Assembly: GCF_000147335.1 (NCBI RefSeq)
Contig: NC_014501.1
Location: forward strand, 5,076,501-5,140,500
Reading direction: 5' to 3'
Length of the DNA: 64,000 nucleotides
Origin: Gloeothece verrucosa PCC 7822
GTDB lineage: Bacteria; Cyanobacteriota; Cyanobacteriia; Cyanobacteriales; Microcystaceae
The translations under genes and the position numbers were made by a program. Below, piece by piece: positions 7,167 through 16,929 of the stretch. Every line of letters starts with the position of its first letter. Position 1 is the first letter of the stretch. The notes beneath the pieces were generated by a model. That model searched no databases. It was not told the DNA's origin and saw only the letters and a list, made by a program, of their open reading frames with translations.

Positions 7167-8411
7167 GTGTTACCTTTAAAAAATTATTCTATTCGTATGG
7201 GTTTTGTTGCCTGCTTAGTCGGACTATTGACGGCTTGTAGCGGCAATGGACAATTAGAGGGGAAATTAGCCCCAGATCCAGCCTTAAAAAACAACGCTCA
7301 AACCCCTTCAACGCCTTCACCCACCCCTTCAAACACGCTTTCTTCTGAGAATTTACCCAAAGAGATCCCAGTCTATCCTAATGCCCAACTGCAAACTGCT
7401 CAAGCCGGCTCAACTCCTAACTCAGGAACCATTCGCTGGACCTCTTCAGATCCGAGAAATTTGATAGAAAACTTTTATCAACAGCAATTTACAGCCGCCA
7501 AATGGCAGATCACTCAACCTTTTTCTGCTGATACCGAGAACAATACTTTAATGGCTAGTAGAGAGGGATTAGATGTTAAAGTGACGGTGACTCCTTCATC
7601 AACCAATCGTGGTAATACCGATTTGCTTATTGAATATCAACCGAGTAACAATTCAGCCCAATCTCAGACTAACACTCCAACCTCAACCCCTACACCTACT
7701 CCTAGTGCAACCCCTACCACTCCCCCTACAGACACCAATTTTTCTGATCTCTCACAAGTGCCTGAACCTTGGCGCAATTATGTGCAAGATTTAGCGAGTT
7801 TAGGCGTTTTAAGTGCGGATAAAGGCAATCAATTTAATCCTAATGCGCCTATTACCCGTCGAGATTTTGCCCGTTGGTTATACAATGCCAATAATAAAAT
7901 CTTTGCTAATGCTGCGGGTAAGCAAATTCGGCCGGGTTCAACGAGTTCTCAAAGTGCTTTTACTGATGTTAAGCCGAATGATCCTGATTTTCCCATTATC
8001 CAAGGATTAGCAGAAGCGGGGTTAATTCCTTCTCCTTTAACTGGTGATAGTAATGCTTTGCTATTTCGTCCCAATGCGCCTCTGACTCGGGAAGAATTAG
8101 TACAGTGGAAAGTTCCTTTAGATTCTCGTAAGGGGCTACCTACCGCCTCTATGGAGAGTGTTAAGGAAACTTGGGGATTCCAAGACCTTAATAAAATCAA
8201 TCCTTTAGCCTTGCGATCGCTTTATGCTGACTATCAAAATGGAGAGCAAGCGAATATTAAGCGTGTATTTGGTTATACGACCCTATTTCAGCCGAAAAAA
8301 CCGGTAACTCGTGCCGAAGCGGCGGCGGCTTTATGGTATTTTGGCTATCAGGGTGATGGAATGTCTGCCCAAGATGCGCTACAGGCTCAAAAGGCCCAAA
8401 ATCCCAGTTAG
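7167..8411 (+). CDS. S-layer homology (SLH) domain lipoprotein
   Basis: The 414-residue protein starts at GTG 7167. I prefer this to the ATG at 7197 because the signal peptide needs the basic residues of MLPLKNYSIRMGF before the hydrophobic core and lipobox LLTACSG. A Pro/Thr/Ser-rich low-complexity linker occurs twice (about 45-65 and 165-195). Between them lies a small alpha/beta region (about 65-160), and the C-terminal half has SLH-type units (PEPWRNYVQDLASLGVLSA, NPNAPITRRDFARWL, FQPKKPVTRAEAAAAL). SLH domains bind cell-wall polymers, so this is likely a cell-envelope protein. It stands alone. Confidence 0.85.
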   Translation: MLPLKNYSIRMGFVACLVGLLTACSGNGQLEGKLAPDPALKNNAQTPSTPSPTPSNTLSSENLPKEIPVYPNAQLQTAQAGSTPNSGTIRWTSSDPRNLIENFYQQQFTAAKWQITQPFSADTENNTLMASREGLDVKVTVTPSSTNRGNTDLLIEYQPSNNSAQSQTNTPTSTPTPTPSATPTTPPTDTNFSDLSQVPEPWRNYVQDLASLGVLSADKGNQFNPNAPITRRDFARWLYNANNKIFANAAGKQIRPGSTSSQSAFTDVKPNDPDFPIIQGLAEAGLIPSPLTGDSNALLFRPNAPLTREELVQWKVPLDSRKGLPTASMESVKETWGFQDLNKINPLALRSLYADYQNGEQANIKRVFGYTTLFQPKKPVTRAEAAAALWYFGYQGDGMSAQDALQAQKAQNPS

Positions 8412-8497
8412 ATATCCTATATTTCAGGCAATAGTTCAAAAATACCAATAGAAATCGGGTAAGATGAACCTACCCTTTGTTAAGATTTTTTGTTGAC

Positions 8498-9007
8498 TTA
8501 AACTTGATTAAATTCAGGCTGATAATTCACCACTCCTTTATGACCCCCTAATGCCCCATTTAAAAGTTCTTTGACCATAAAAAACTCTGAGGGAATATCA
8601 AAAGAAGAATAGAGTTGATATAAAGAAGCCTGACGAAAACCAAAACGATTATAAAACTCAGGAGCGCCTAAAACAACAATGGCCTGATAACCCATTTTTT
8701 GACATTCTATTAATCCAGTTTCTACCAATTTTGAGCCGATTTCCTGTCGTTGATAGGGAGGTAAAATGGCCAAAGGCGCTAACCCTAAAATTTTCTGCGT
8801 CGAACTTTCTGACTCGATCTCCACTGGACTAAAAGCAATATATCCGACGATTTGCCCGTCAATATGGGCAACCATTGATAAAGTAATTACTTCTCGTTCA
8901 CGAAGAGTATCCACTAGATCCGCTTCTTGGGGACGACCAAAGGTTTTCTCCAAAAGCAAACGCACTCCCTCTACATCATCCTTTATTTCAGGGCGAATAG
9001 AATACAT
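8498..9007 (-). CDS. GNAT-family N-acetyltransferase
   Basis: The 169-residue protein has the GNAT fold signature: an N-terminal MYSIRPEIKDDVEGVRLLL, and motif A with the acetyl-CoA pyrophosphate loop LAILPPYQRQEIGSKLVETG. It closes with VVLGAPEFYNRFGFRQAS, typical of the YhbS-like subgroup. The substrate cannot be told from sequence. The gene is alone between an SLH protein (convergent) and the DRTGG ATPase gene, 24 bp away on the same strand, so the two may be co-transcribed. Confidence 0.88.
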   Translation of the reverse strand: MYSIRPEIKDDVEGVRLLLEKTFGRPQEADLVDTLREREVITLSMVAHIDGQIVGYIAFSPVEIESESSTQKILGLAPLAILPPYQRQEIGSKLVETGLIECQKMGYQAIVVLGAPEFYNRFGFRQASLYQLYSSFDIPSEFFMVKELLNGALGGHKGVVNYQPEFNQV

Positions 9008-9031
9008 AGATATATGATTTAATTCTCCAAA

Positions 9032-10105
9032 TTATACTGAGCGGTTGAGTTTTTCCAGAAATCGATTCATATCAAAATATTTTTCCATCATTTCCTGAAT
9101 ACAATCTACCTTGATTTGTTCCTGAAGACGGACCTTACCAAATGCCTGATCCACAATTTCAACGGTGGTTAAAGTATCCAGTTTCACCGATAAAATCGGT
9201 ATTTCTAAATCTTCTGCTCGAGTTAGAATCAATTCATCAGGAGCAATATTACCCGTCAAAATCAGACAACTGGCCGAAGTTTCTAAAGCCGCTAATTGTA
9301 AATCGGTGCGATCGCCGCCGGTTACCACTGCCATATTTTGACCTTGACGGAAAAACTCTAAAGCCGCATTGACATTCATCGCCCCGATGGTTAAACTCTC
9401 TACCATCAAATCTAAGCGATCTTGACGACACAATACTTGTGCCCCTAACTGTTGACTCAGTTGTCTAACACTAACACTGCGGAGTAATTTACTCTTGGGC
9501 ACCAGGGCTAACACAGGAATTCCCTCGTTTTCGAGAAAAGGTTTCAATAAATCCACCCTCTGCTCTAATTCATCTGGTGGTATATCATTAATTACAACAC
9601 CTAAAAGGCGATCCCCTAACTCTTGTTTGGCTTTGAGGAGACTTTCCACCACCAGAGGAGAGGTGTAACGCACGACTATTAAAACCTCAGCCCCGATGAG
9701 AGCGGCAATTCTCGGCAAGGACAGATCAAATATACTGCCTTCCCATAAGGTTCCTGCTCCTTCAATTAAAATGATGTCTCCGCATAGCTCCTGCACATAA
9801 TCTTTGACGGCTTGCTCATAATTTGTGGTATCTTCTCGATGTAGGCGTTTATGGATCGTTTTTTCATCGAGATAAATCAAGGGCGAGCGCACTTGTGCGT
9901 CAGATAATCCTAGGGACTGACTGACAAACTCTATATCCTCATCTACGATAGCGCTCTCATCAAAACGCAAACAAGTTCCCAGGATTTTACCATAAGCAAC
10001 GAGTTGCCCCCGTTGTTGTAGCTGATGGGCAATGCCCAGAATCGTCCCTGACTTTCCACTATAGGCTTCCACTGACCCAATCAGCAAACATTTGGCATTG
10101 GCCAC
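9032..10105 (-). CDS. BioD-like P-loop ATPase with DRTGG domain (phosphotransacetylase-like family)
   Basis: I chose the GTG at 10105 because AAGGAG precedes it at good spacing and because the longer frame would overlap the upstream gene and add an unrelated basic stretch. The product is 357 residues. The N-terminal P-loop domain ([15 protein letters not shown]) resembles dethiobiotin synthetase and cobyrinate amidation enzymes ([24 protein letters not shown]). A DRTGG domain follows ([16 protein letters not shown]). Proteins with this build are conserved in cyanobacteria and related to the N-terminal part of long phosphotransacetylases, but the acetyltransferase domain is absent. The biochemical role is unknown, perhaps regulatory. 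It follows the ebsA-like gene by 25 bp. Confidence 0.8.
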   Translation of the reverse strand: MANAKCLLIGSVEAYSGKSGTILGIAHQLQQRGQLVAYGKILGTCLRFDESAIVDEDIEFVSQSLGLSDAQVRSPLIYLDEKTIHKRLHREDTTNYEQAVKDYVQELCGDIILIEGAGTLWEGSIFDLSLPRIAALIGAEVLIVVRYTSPLVVESLLKAKQELGDRLLGVVINDIPPDELEQRVDLLKPFLENEGIPVLALVPKSKLLRSVSVRQLSQQLGAQVLCRQDRLDLMVESLTIGAMNVNAALEFFRQGQNMAVVTGGDRTDLQLAALETSASCLILTGNIAPDELILTRAEDLEIPILSVKLDTLTTVEIVDQAFGKVRLQEQIKVDCIQEMMEKYFDMNRFLEKLNRSV

Positions 10106-10130
10106 GCTTTCACTCCTTATGCTATTTCTC

Positions 10131-10517
10131 TTATGTGGGTTGTTCTTCAAATCGTAGCAGTTTTCGGTAGAACCCTTGAGGAAAATCTCCTGCACCGAGT
10201 TGTTTGAAGACTTTAATCACATCTATTAAATAATCAATAAATTCCGCATTCAGCACCGTCATTTCGTAGCTTAACTCGGCCTGTCCTTCAAATTGTATCC
10301 GACAGCGAGTTAATTCTGAAGGAAGCTTAGAGACATACCAAGAAGCGACAAAGGGGATATTATCACTTCCCTCTATCTGGCGTTGTCCTTCTAAATAACC
10401 CTGTTGATAAAGAGTGATGGCATAGGGCAGGAGACTATGTTTATCTTTGGGATAGTAAGGCATATAAACTACCACATCCCCTTTAGAAGCCGGTTCAAGT
10501 TTGTCGATACTAGACAT
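10131..10517 (-). CDS. ebsA: EbsA-like type IV pilus / biofilm-control protein
   Basis: The 128-residue protein contains conserved stretches I associate with cyanobacterial EbsA ([50 protein letters not shown]). In Synechococcus elongatus EbsA is needed for type IV pilus assembly and for suppression of biofilm formation, and works with the pilus ATPase complex. No signal peptide or transmembrane helix is visible, as expected for a cytoplasmic partner. It is the upstream gene of a close pair with the DRTGG ATPase. The family name is from memory of the motif pattern, so the symbol is moderately certain. Confidence 0.68.
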   Translation of the reverse strand: MSSIDKLEPASKGDVVVYMPYYPKDKHSLLPYAITLYQQGYLEGQRQIEGSDNIPFVASWYVSKLPSELTRCRIQFEGQAELSYEMTVLNAEFIDYLIDVIKVFKQLGAGDFPQGFYRKLLRFEEQPT

Positions 10518-10681
10518 GAGTGTTGATAACCATTAATCTCTGGAAATTTAAACAGTAGCTTGCTGATCGGTTAAACCTCTATTTTGATTGTATCCTTGAA
10601 TCAGGCTGTTAGTCTCTAGTTAAAAGCTCTGAGTTCTTTTCTTTTCTGTTAACATAACTATAAGAATCTGCCTATTCAACC

Positions 10682-11671
10682 TTGATTATCCATTATCAAT
10701 TACTCGCTAATCCTTTGAGTGTTGCGCCGATGATGGAGCGCACCGACCGCCATTTTCGCTATTTGATGCGCCAAATTACCCGCCGCACTTTACTCTATAC
10801 TGAGATGATTACTACGGCGGCTATCATACACGGTGATCGCCATAAATTATTAGATTTTTCTACAGAGGAAAAACCCCTTGCTTTACAATTAGGTGGAGAT
10901 AACCCCCAAGAGTTAGCCCTATGTGCTTCGATTGCGGCTGATTGGGGCTATGATGAGGTTAATCTTAATGTGGGATGTCCGAGTGATCGCGTGCAGAATG
11001 GCAATTTTGGGGCTTGTTTGATGGCTCAACCGGAAAAAGTTGCTCACTGCGTAGCCGCTATGCAAAAAGCCGTTAATATTCCCGTTACCGTCAAGCATCG
11101 CATTGGTATTGATGATCGTGATCGTTACGAAGATTTGGCGAATTTTGTGCGTATTGTCTCAGAAGCCGGCTGTTGCCGCTTTAGTGTACACGCTCGCAAA
11201 GCTTGGTTAAAAGGGTTAAGCCCCAAGGAAAACCGCACTATTCCCCCTCTACGTTATGAGGATGTTTATCGTCTTAAACAAGAGTTTCCTCATTTATTTA
11301 TTGAAATTAATGGCGGCATAACCACTTTAGAACAAGTTCATCAGCAATTACAATGGGTGGATGGGGTAATGATTGGACGTGCGGCTTATGATAATCCTTA
11401 TTTGTTTGCTACTGTAGATCGAGATATTTATGGGGAAGAAACCATTCCGCCCACCCGTCACCAAGTGGCTGAGAAAATGTTGCCCTATATTGAAGATATA
11501 GTCAGCCAAGGGATTAAACTTCATGCCATTAGCCGCCACTTATTACAACTGTTTAGCGGACAACCGGGAACTAAAGCTTGGAAGCGTTATATTAGTGAAA
11601 ATGTTCATCATCAGGCGGCTGGTGCAGAAGTGATTGAGGCGGCATTAGCTCAAGTTCCTTTATGGGGTTGA
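10682..11671 (+). CDS. dusA: tRNA-dihydrouridine synthase (DusA type)
   Basis: The 329-residue flavoenzyme reduces uridines in tRNA to dihydrouridine. Recognisable pieces are SVAPMMERTDRHFRYLMRQ at the FMN-binding start of the TIM barrel, NVGCPSDRVQNGNFGACLM with the catalytic Cys, VKHRIGIDD, FSVHARKAWLKGLSPKENR and the phosphate-binding INGGI and GVMIGRAAYDNP. The 'LSPKENR' segment is typical of DusA. The start is uncertain: the frame opens with TTG at 10682 and has no ATG until 10730, inside the conserved region, so TTG 10682 is the best choice. It is alone on the plus strand. Confidence 0.9.
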   Translation: MIIHYQLLANPLSVAPMMERTDRHFRYLMRQITRRTLLYTEMITTAAIIHGDRHKLLDFSTEEKPLALQLGGDNPQELALCASIAADWGYDEVNLNVGCPSDRVQNGNFGACLMAQPEKVAHCVAAMQKAVNIPVTVKHRIGIDDRDRYEDLANFVRIVSEAGCCRFSVHARKAWLKGLSPKENRTIPPLRYEDVYRLKQEFPHLFIEINGGITTLEQVHQQLQWVDGVMIGRAAYDNPYLFATVDRDIYGEETIPPTRHQVAEKMLPYIEDIVSQGIKLHAISRHLLQLFSGQPGTKAWKRYISENVHHQAAGAEVIEAALAQVPLWG

Positions 11672-11751
11672 TCTTCTGTACCACAAAAAGGGTAGATTTT
11701 GCGGGCTTATTTTGTTAAATACTACCGCATTTTTGTGGGGGTTAGAGCCAA

Positions 11752-13056
11752 TTAAGGAATAGTATTAAGAACTGCCAAGGCTTGTTGAACTTTAGCTGCA
11801 TCTTTTTGCTGTTGGAATAAAATAACAGCTTGTTGTAAATCGGCTTTTGCTCCTTGTTTATCTCCTACCTGATAACGGGCAACTCCTCGATTATTGTAGG
11901 CCAGAGCATAATTATTATCAAAACGAATCGCTAAAGTGTAATCTTCTATCGCACCTCGATAATCTTTTAATTGATAACGAATATTCCCCCGATTATGATA
12001 GGCAACAGATGATACAGGATTCTCTTGGATAGCTTGGTTAAAGGGTTGTAGAATAGCCTCAGCATTTTTTAACGGATTACGGCCAAGCAAAACATCGAAG
12101 TTAGTGATCAATAGACGAGGATTTAAATTAGTGGCTTGAATATAATCATCAATCGCTTGCTGAAAAGAGCCTATTTCTGCATAGTTAATGCCTCGGCCAT
12201 AGTAAGCATGGGCCTCTTTAGGTTGACGACGAATAACTTGGCTATAATTGTCGATCGCTTCTTGATATCTTCCTGATTCATCAAAGACTGTGGCTCGGTT
12301 ACCATAAGGTTTAATTTCGCTAGGATCAAGGCTGGTAGAGCGATTTAGGTCTTCAATCACCCCTGAATAACTGCCCAATAGATAACGAACAATGCCTCTG
12401 TTGTTGTAGGCGATAGCAATGCTAGGATCAAGACGAATAGCCCGCTCAAAATCTTCTAGTCCTTCTTGAAAGTTACCCAGATTACTCAAGGTGACTCCTC
12501 GATTATTGTAAGCTGTAGCATTTTTGGGATCGAGGCGGAGAGCTTGGTTATGATCGGCTAAGGCTCTGCGATAATCTCTTAATTCATCTCGAATAAATCC
12601 TCGATTAGTATAAGCTTCGGCTAATTTGGGATTGAGGCTGATGGCTTTATTATAGTCTTCGAGGGCACTTTTACTGTCTCCTGACCTATGAAGTGCTAAT
12701 CCTCGGTTATTATAATATCTAGCTTCTTTAGGATTGAGGCTGATGGCTTTATTATAATCTTCTATGGCTCCTCGATAATCTTTTAAGCCCGAACGAGCCA
12801 GTCCTCGGTTGTTGAAAGCTTCAGAAATCTGAGGGTTAATGGCGATTACTTTGCTGAACTCGACAATAGCACCTTGATAGTCTTTCGCTTTGAGTTTACT
12901 TTGCCCTATTTGAAAGTCATGGTAGGCTCTTTGTTGTTGCTCATAAGTTGGCTGTGTGGGGGGTGAATTAGCCATCGCGCCAGCTATAGAGATCATGCTC
13001 ATGCTCATTCCTAGCAAAACGATGGGAACAGCCGCTAAACCTTTAAATCTAATCAT
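11752..13056 (-). CDS. exported tetratricopeptide-repeat protein
   Basis: The 434-residue protein has an N-terminal signal peptide (hydrophobic core VPIVLLGMSMSMISIAGAMA) and then about ten TPR units of 34 residues running almost to the C-terminus. Their consensus is close to AYNNRG...G.Y..AIEDYNKAI.LNP (see for example ISLNPKLAEAYTNRGFIRDE). TPR arrays are protein-protein interaction scaffolds. The substrate or partner is unknown. One unit near residues 320-345 is irregular (NFDVLLGRNPLKNAEAIL). The gene stands alone, with an AT-rich upstream region. Confidence 0.85.
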   Translation of the reverse strand: MIRFKGLAAVPIVLLGMSMSMISIAGAMANSPPTQPTYEQQQRAYHDFQIGQSKLKAKDYQGAIVEFSKVIAINPQISEAFNNRGLARSGLKDYRGAIEDYNKAISLNPKEARYYNNRGLALHRSGDSKSALEDYNKAISLNPKLAEAYTNRGFIRDELRDYRRALADHNQALRLDPKNATAYNNRGVTLSNLGNFQEGLEDFERAIRLDPSIAIAYNNRGIVRYLLGSYSGVIEDLNRSTSLDPSEIKPYGNRATVFDESGRYQEAIDNYSQVIRRQPKEAHAYYGRGINYAEIGSFQQAIDDYIQATNLNPRLLITNFDVLLGRNPLKNAEAILQPFNQAIQENPVSSVAYHNRGNIRYQLKDYRGAIEDYTLAIRFDNNYALAYNNRGVARYQVGDKQGAKADLQQAVILFQQQKDAAKVQQALAVLNTIP

Positions 13057-13155
13057 GGTAAAATAGAATAGGTTAGAATGTTGCTATTAGTGTTCCCAAA
13101 AATCAGCAAAATATTGGCTTAAAATTTAAAATATTATCAATGATTGCAGCCCTGT

Positions 13156-13503
13156 ATGCAAAACTCTTTAATGGTAATTGTTCCCTATCGATATGAGGGA
13201 ACTTGGGTATTTGATGACGAGCGAGTAGGTTTAATAAAAGAACCTTTTGTTGCTGGAATTCCACAAATGATCGAGGTAATGGTTAAAGAGATTCCCCACC
13301 CAGAGCAAGGGTTTAGATTATTATTTGGCGCTACTCCTTTTCCAGGATATCAATTAGAGTTAGATTGGATCAGAGAGGAATTTCAAGGACATTGGTATGC
13401 TTGGAAAGAAAAAAATTTAGAAGGTTGGTTATGTCCGGCTTTGTTTAAATATTTTTGGCAAGCGCCTCTCAAAATCTATTGTAAAGCCGAACCCAAATCT
13501 TAA
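13156..13503 (+). CDS. conserved hypothetical protein, about 115 aa
   Basis: The frame is open from TTG 13144; I take the first ATG (13156), although ATG 13171 (MVIVPYRYEGTWVFDD) would also fit. The product is Trp- and aromatic-rich with no signal peptide or membrane helix (FPGYQLELDWIREEFQGHWY, EGWLCPALFKYFW). It looks like a compact soluble domain of the small cyanobacterial/proteobacterial unknown family type; I cannot name it with certainty. It is convergent with the ABC ATPase gene, 9 bp apart. Confidence 0.65.
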   Translation: MQNSLMVIVPYRYEGTWVFDDERVGLIKEPFVAGIPQMIEVMVKEIPHPEQGFRLLFGATPFPGYQLELDWIREEFQGHWYAWKEKNLEGWLCPALFKYFWQAPLKIYCKAEPKS

Positions 13504-13512
13504 GAATAATGG

Positions 13513-14610
13513 CTATACCACCATAGAAACCGGATCAGACGAAGGCGTTTGAATAGAATTTAGGGGAAAAACTTGAGCCGCATTCGCGTTAACCGATAAG
13601 CTAACTTTTGTCCCGATGGATAACTGAGTATTGGTGGTAGTCCGAGCATGAATTTGATTTCCTGAAGGCGTTTGTAAACAGTAGCGGTATTCCCGTCCTA
13701 AAAACTGGCGATCACAGATGACCACTGAGGCGGTTTCATCCGGTTTGAGCAAAATATCTTCTTGTCTGAGCATTAATTCGCCTTGTTCAAAAGCCGTAGA
13801 CTCAGGAATTTCCCAAGTGCCAATTTCAGTTTGCCAAATATTGCCGGCTCGTTTAGCGGGTAAAAAGTTAGCCTGAGTCACGAACTCAGCGACAAAACGC
13901 GAAGCCGGTTGAGCATAAATTTCTTCGGGTGTTCCCACCTGTTCGAGTTTTCCTTGCCGCATCACGGCAATTTGATCACAGATCGCCATTGCTTCTTCTT
14001 GATCGTGGGTGACAAAGATGGCAGAAATCCCCGTCGCTTTGATGATGTGGCGGATCTCATGACGCAGGTATTGACGGACCTGTACATCTAAGTTACTGAG
14101 GGGTTCATCCAATAAGATTAACTCCGGTTGGGGAGCTAAGGCCCTAGCTAATGCGACTCGCTGCTGTTGTCCCCCTGAAAGTTGATGAGGATAGCGCTTT
14201 TCTAGTCCTGATAAACTGACTAATTGAAGCACTTCCTGGACACGCGATAAAAGGCTTTGACGAGAGAATTTTTCCAGGCGTTTTAAGCCAAAGGCGATAT
14301 TTTCAGCGATGGTTAAATGGGGAAATAAAGCATAATCTTGAAATACCATGCCTGTATTTCGTTTTTCTGGCGGTAAAAAACTTTTTTCACATGCCACCAG
14401 TTGTCCGGCGATTTCTACCGTACCCTGAGTGGGTTGTTCAAATCCAGCAATAATCCGTAATAAGGTGGTTTTTCCACATCCAGAGGGCCCGAGTAATCCT
14501 AATATCTGTCCCTTCAATAACGTTAAACTGACTTGTTTTACTGCCGCCTGAGAATGGTGAGAAAATTGTTTGGTAATTTGGGATAGATTAAGAATTACTG
14601 GTTCTTTCAT
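13513..14610 (-). CDS. ABC transporter ATP-binding protein, FutC/PotA-like
   Basis: This is the ATPase subunit of an importer. It has Walker A (GPSGCGKTT), Q-loop (VFQDYALFPHLT), signature LSGGQQQR, Walker B with LILLDEPLSNLD and the H-loop FVTHDQEEA, then a C-terminal TOBE-like domain (LMLRQEDILLKP onwards). I take ATG 14610 (MKEPVILNLSQ), where family similarity begins, giving 365 aa. The frame extends upstream to ATG 14739, adding 43 residues of low similarity to anything I know. Neither ATG has a clear ribosome site. The build fits iron(III) (FutC), spermidine or sulfate importers. No permease or binding protein is adjacent, so the substrate is open. Confidence 0.85.
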   Translation of the reverse strand: MKEPVILNLSQITKQFSHHSQAAVKQVSLTLLKGQILGLLGPSGCGKTTLLRIIAGFEQPTQGTVEIAGQLVACEKSFLPPEKRNTGMVFQDYALFPHLTIAENIAFGLKRLEKFSRQSLLSRVQEVLQLVSLSGLEKRYPHQLSGGQQQRVALARALAPQPELILLDEPLSNLDVQVRQYLRHEIRHIIKATGISAIFVTHDQEEAMAICDQIAVMRQGKLEQVGTPEEIYAQPASRFVAEFVTQANFLPAKRAGNIWQTEIGTWEIPESTAFEQGELMLRQEDILLKPDETASVVICDRQFLGREYRYCLQTPSGNQIHARTTTNTQLSIGTKVSLSVNANAAQVFPLNSIQTPSSDPVSMVV

Positions 14611-14818
14611 CGGATTTAGTCTTGTTTGTACCAAGCTAGAACAACTGTTAGGGATGGAGTCACGGTTAGTTGAGGTCAACCAATTTCCATGAGCATTAGG
14701 GTTAAATAATGCGTCTTTTGGAGGATGACACTCACTCATATAAGTCTTATGCCTATGAACTCACTATTTTCTTTTATAGCACTAAACCCTTTTAAATAGG
14801 AAACTTTCTCAAAAAAAT

Positions 14819-15562
14819 ATGATCGATTCAACGCCCTCAAAGCTAGACTTAAACCCGGTGACAAACAGCATTGATGCAATTTTAGTGCCTCAAGGTGCAG
14901 AGTATCAGGCAGTTTGCCGAGGTTTGAAAGGCAAATCAGAGCTAAAGCCAAAAGTCATTTCTATTGCGATGGGTTGTCAGTCTTCTGGTGCCTCTCTGGA
15001 GCAGTGGATACAATCTACAGAGTTTCTTAATAAGCCGCCTAAAAACCTGTTATTAATGGGATTATGTGGGGGGTTATCGCCGAACGCTCGAGTCGGGGAG
15101 ATTGTCATCTATTCTGGATGTGGTTATGCTGAGGGAGCCGCTCAATTATTATGGCAAGACTGCCAGAGTGATTTAGTAAAATTTCTGCAAAATCAGCTAA
15201 AAGATCAAGCCAAGCTAGTGAAGGGATTAACCAGTGATCGCTTAATCACATTAGCGAAGGAAAAACAAGCTTTATATCAGCAGTATCAGATGGATGTGGT
15301 TGATATGGAAGGGTTTACAGCGTTAAAAGTTTTCAATGAAGTGGGAATCAAAACCGCTATGATTAGGGTAATTAGTGATGACTGCCAGCAAAATTTACCC
15401 AATATAACCTCAGCCATTAGTGCTGATGGTTCTTTAAAACCCATACCCTTAGCGCTATCGATGATCCAACAGCCCTATGCCGCCATTCAATTAATTAAGA
15501 GTTCCTTAAAAGGTTTACGGGTTCTAGAAGAACTTAGTAGTCAATTAATATTTACTCTTTAA
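14819..15562 (+). CDS. nucleoside phosphorylase-superfamily protein
   Basis: The 247-residue protein belongs to the PNP/MTA-SAH nucleosidase fold. It has a Gly-rich motif LLLMGLCGGLSPNARVGEIV that binds phosphate or the ribosyl site, and VVDMEGFTALKVFNEVGIKTAMIRVISDD, the region with the conserved Met-Glu that contacts ribose. The N-terminal motif is degenerate (IDAILVPQGAEYQAVCRGL). In cyanobacteria this group includes nucleosidases and the hopanoid-associated phosphorylase family; the substrate cannot be told here. It is divergent from the ABC ATPase gene and alone. Confidence 0.75.
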   Translation: MIDSTPSKLDLNPVTNSIDAILVPQGAEYQAVCRGLKGKSELKPKVISIAMGCQSSGASLEQWIQSTEFLNKPPKNLLLMGLCGGLSPNARVGEIVIYSGCGYAEGAAQLLWQDCQSDLVKFLQNQLKDQAKLVKGLTSDRLITLAKEKQALYQQYQMDVVDMEGFTALKVFNEVGIKTAMIRVISDDCQQNLPNITSAISADGSLKPIPLALSMIQQPYAAIQLIKSSLKGLRVLEELSSQLIFTL

Positions 15563-15872
15563 ATACTCCCTGTGTTGGAGTGAAATTCATTCAAGAGAAT
15601 GATGTCCCAGAGTGCAAAGCTTCTCGCCGGCTGAGAGTAAAGTTGAGAGGTGGCAATATTTACTTTTGCTGATCTCATTGATGCCGATCTCAGTTATGCT
15701 GATTTTAGCAATCTCCATCAAGTCGGAGCCTAAAATAGATAGAACCACCTTAAACTATAGGTAATCGGTAGATGATTCTCAACAGATAAATAGTTAGTGA
15801 TGAATTTCATAAAAATTTAATGTGGCAAGAATCATTGAAAAGATTAGGGTAAAAAAAACTTAAGGAGAAACG
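15563..15872. other. intergenic region with a pentapeptide-repeat remnant
   Basis: No full gene is seen in these 310 bp. A frame at 15650-15733 (plus strand, GTG to TAA, 27 residues) reads FADLIDADLSYADFSNLHQV, which fits the A(D/N)LxX pattern of pentapeptide-repeat proteins and may be the tail of a lost gene. The last 100 bp before the FKBP gene are AT-rich and end in AAGGAGAAACG, a good ribosome site for that gene. Confidence 0.45.
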
Positions 15873-16301
15873 ATGGCACAAGCTAAACAAGGTGACCAAG
15901 TAAAAGTTCACTATACCGGCAAACTAGACAACGGTGAAATTTTTGATTCTTCTGTGGAGCGCACTCCTCTAGAGTTTTCTATTGGCAAACAAGAGGTTAT
16001 TCCAGGTTTTGAAGAAGCGGTGATAGGCATGAGTCCGGGGGATTCTAAAACGGTGAAGATTCCTTCAGAAGAAGCTTATGGCCCTTATTACGAAGAACTG
16101 GTAATGGTGATTGAGCGTGAACAAATTCCCCCAGATTTAGAGCTTGAGGTCGGCCAACAATTGCAAATTCAACAGGAAACTGGTCAAACGATTCCGGTTA
16201 TAGTCAGAGAGCTTTCTGAAGACGATGTAACCCTAGATGCTAACCATCCTTTAGCCGGGGAAGATTTGACTTTTGAGATTGAATTAGTCGCCATTCATTA
16301 G
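15873..16301 (+). CDS. SlyD-like FKBP-type peptidyl-prolyl isomerase
   Basis: The 142-residue protein starts at ATG 15873 after AAGGAG. It has the split FKBP domain of SlyD/FkpB proteins (VKVHYTGKLDNGEIFDSS, FSIGKQEVIPGFEEAVIGM, then DLTFEIELVAI at the end), with the chaperone-type insert-in-flap domain between (about 68-125). It catalyses proline cis-trans isomerisation and aids folding. The His-rich metal-binding tail of E. coli SlyD is missing, as is common in cyanobacterial forms. It is a single-gene unit followed by a terminator-like hairpin. Confidence 0.93.
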   Translation: MAQAKQGDQVKVHYTGKLDNGEIFDSSVERTPLEFSIGKQEVIPGFEEAVIGMSPGDSKTVKIPSEEAYGPYYEELVMVIEREQIPPDLELEVGQQLQIQQETGQTIPVIVRELSEDDVTLDANHPLAGEDLTFEIELVAIH

Positions 16302-16314
16302 TCATCTGTTCTTT

Positions 16315-16355
16315 TTCCCCCTTTCTCCTACCGAGTCGTATTCCGGAAGGGGGAA
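16315..16355 (+). terminator. terminator-like hairpin after the FKBP gene
   Basis: TTCCCCCTT (16315-16323) and AAGGGGGAA (16347-16355) form a perfect 9-bp stem 14 bp after the stop codon. The loop is 23 nt, and only a weak T-stretch follows, so termination may be inefficient. Confidence 0.5.
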
Positions 16356-16551
16356 TTCAACAATATTTGTGATCAGCCTTTTAACCTAGTTATTTTTGTA
16401 GGTGATGGGGCCATGGCCTCTTTCAGAATAAATAAATTTTCTAAATTTTTTCTCATTCCTTTGAAAGAAGAGGTTTTTTGTCAAGAATATTAATCTATTA
16501 ATTAGAGATAAAAACTCATAAAAAAAACGATTAATATTTGGAGAAGATAAA

Positions 16552-16929
16552 ATGATGCGTCCGATAGGAGTAGTCCTAGGTATAGGAGCATTAATTCTTA
16601 TTTCAACTAATGAAGCCGTAGCCGCTCCGCTACCGAATAATGCTAATCAAGGAGTACAAAAGCGTGCAGATCGTGCTTTATCGAATATAGAAAATCGTTC
16701 GGTTTCTAAAGATTTTGAGGCTTTCTTTTTAGATCAAACAACCATTAATTATCCTCAAGGAACGGTAGGAGAACGTTCTCAAGGTCAAAACCAACCCCAA
16801 TTACTGGATAATATTAGGATTGAGATCGGGGATGATAGTCCTAATAATAAGATGGAACTTTTCCCCAATGCGAGAGGGGCTGATCGCTCTAATAGCTCTC
16901 AAATTTTATATCAATTTGAAGAATGGTAA
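16552..16929 (+). CDS. hypothetical exported protein, C-terminus possibly set by a MITE
   Basis: The frame starts with tandem ATG codons at 16552/16555 after GGAGAAG and encodes 125 residues: a signal peptide (VVLGIGALILISTNEAVAA) and then a polar, Asn/Gln-rich mature part with no cysteines or repeats I recognise. The TAA stop (16927-16929) is made of the first three bases of a MITE whose terminal repeat begins exactly there. The present C-terminus may therefore be a truncation caused by the insertion. The function is unknown. Confidence 0.6.
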   Translation: MMRPIGVVLGIGALILISTNEAVAAPLPNNANQGVQKRADRALSNIENRSVSKDFEAFFLDQTTINYPQGTVGERSQGQNQPQLLDNIRIEIGDDSPNNKMELFPNARGADRSNSSQILYQFEEW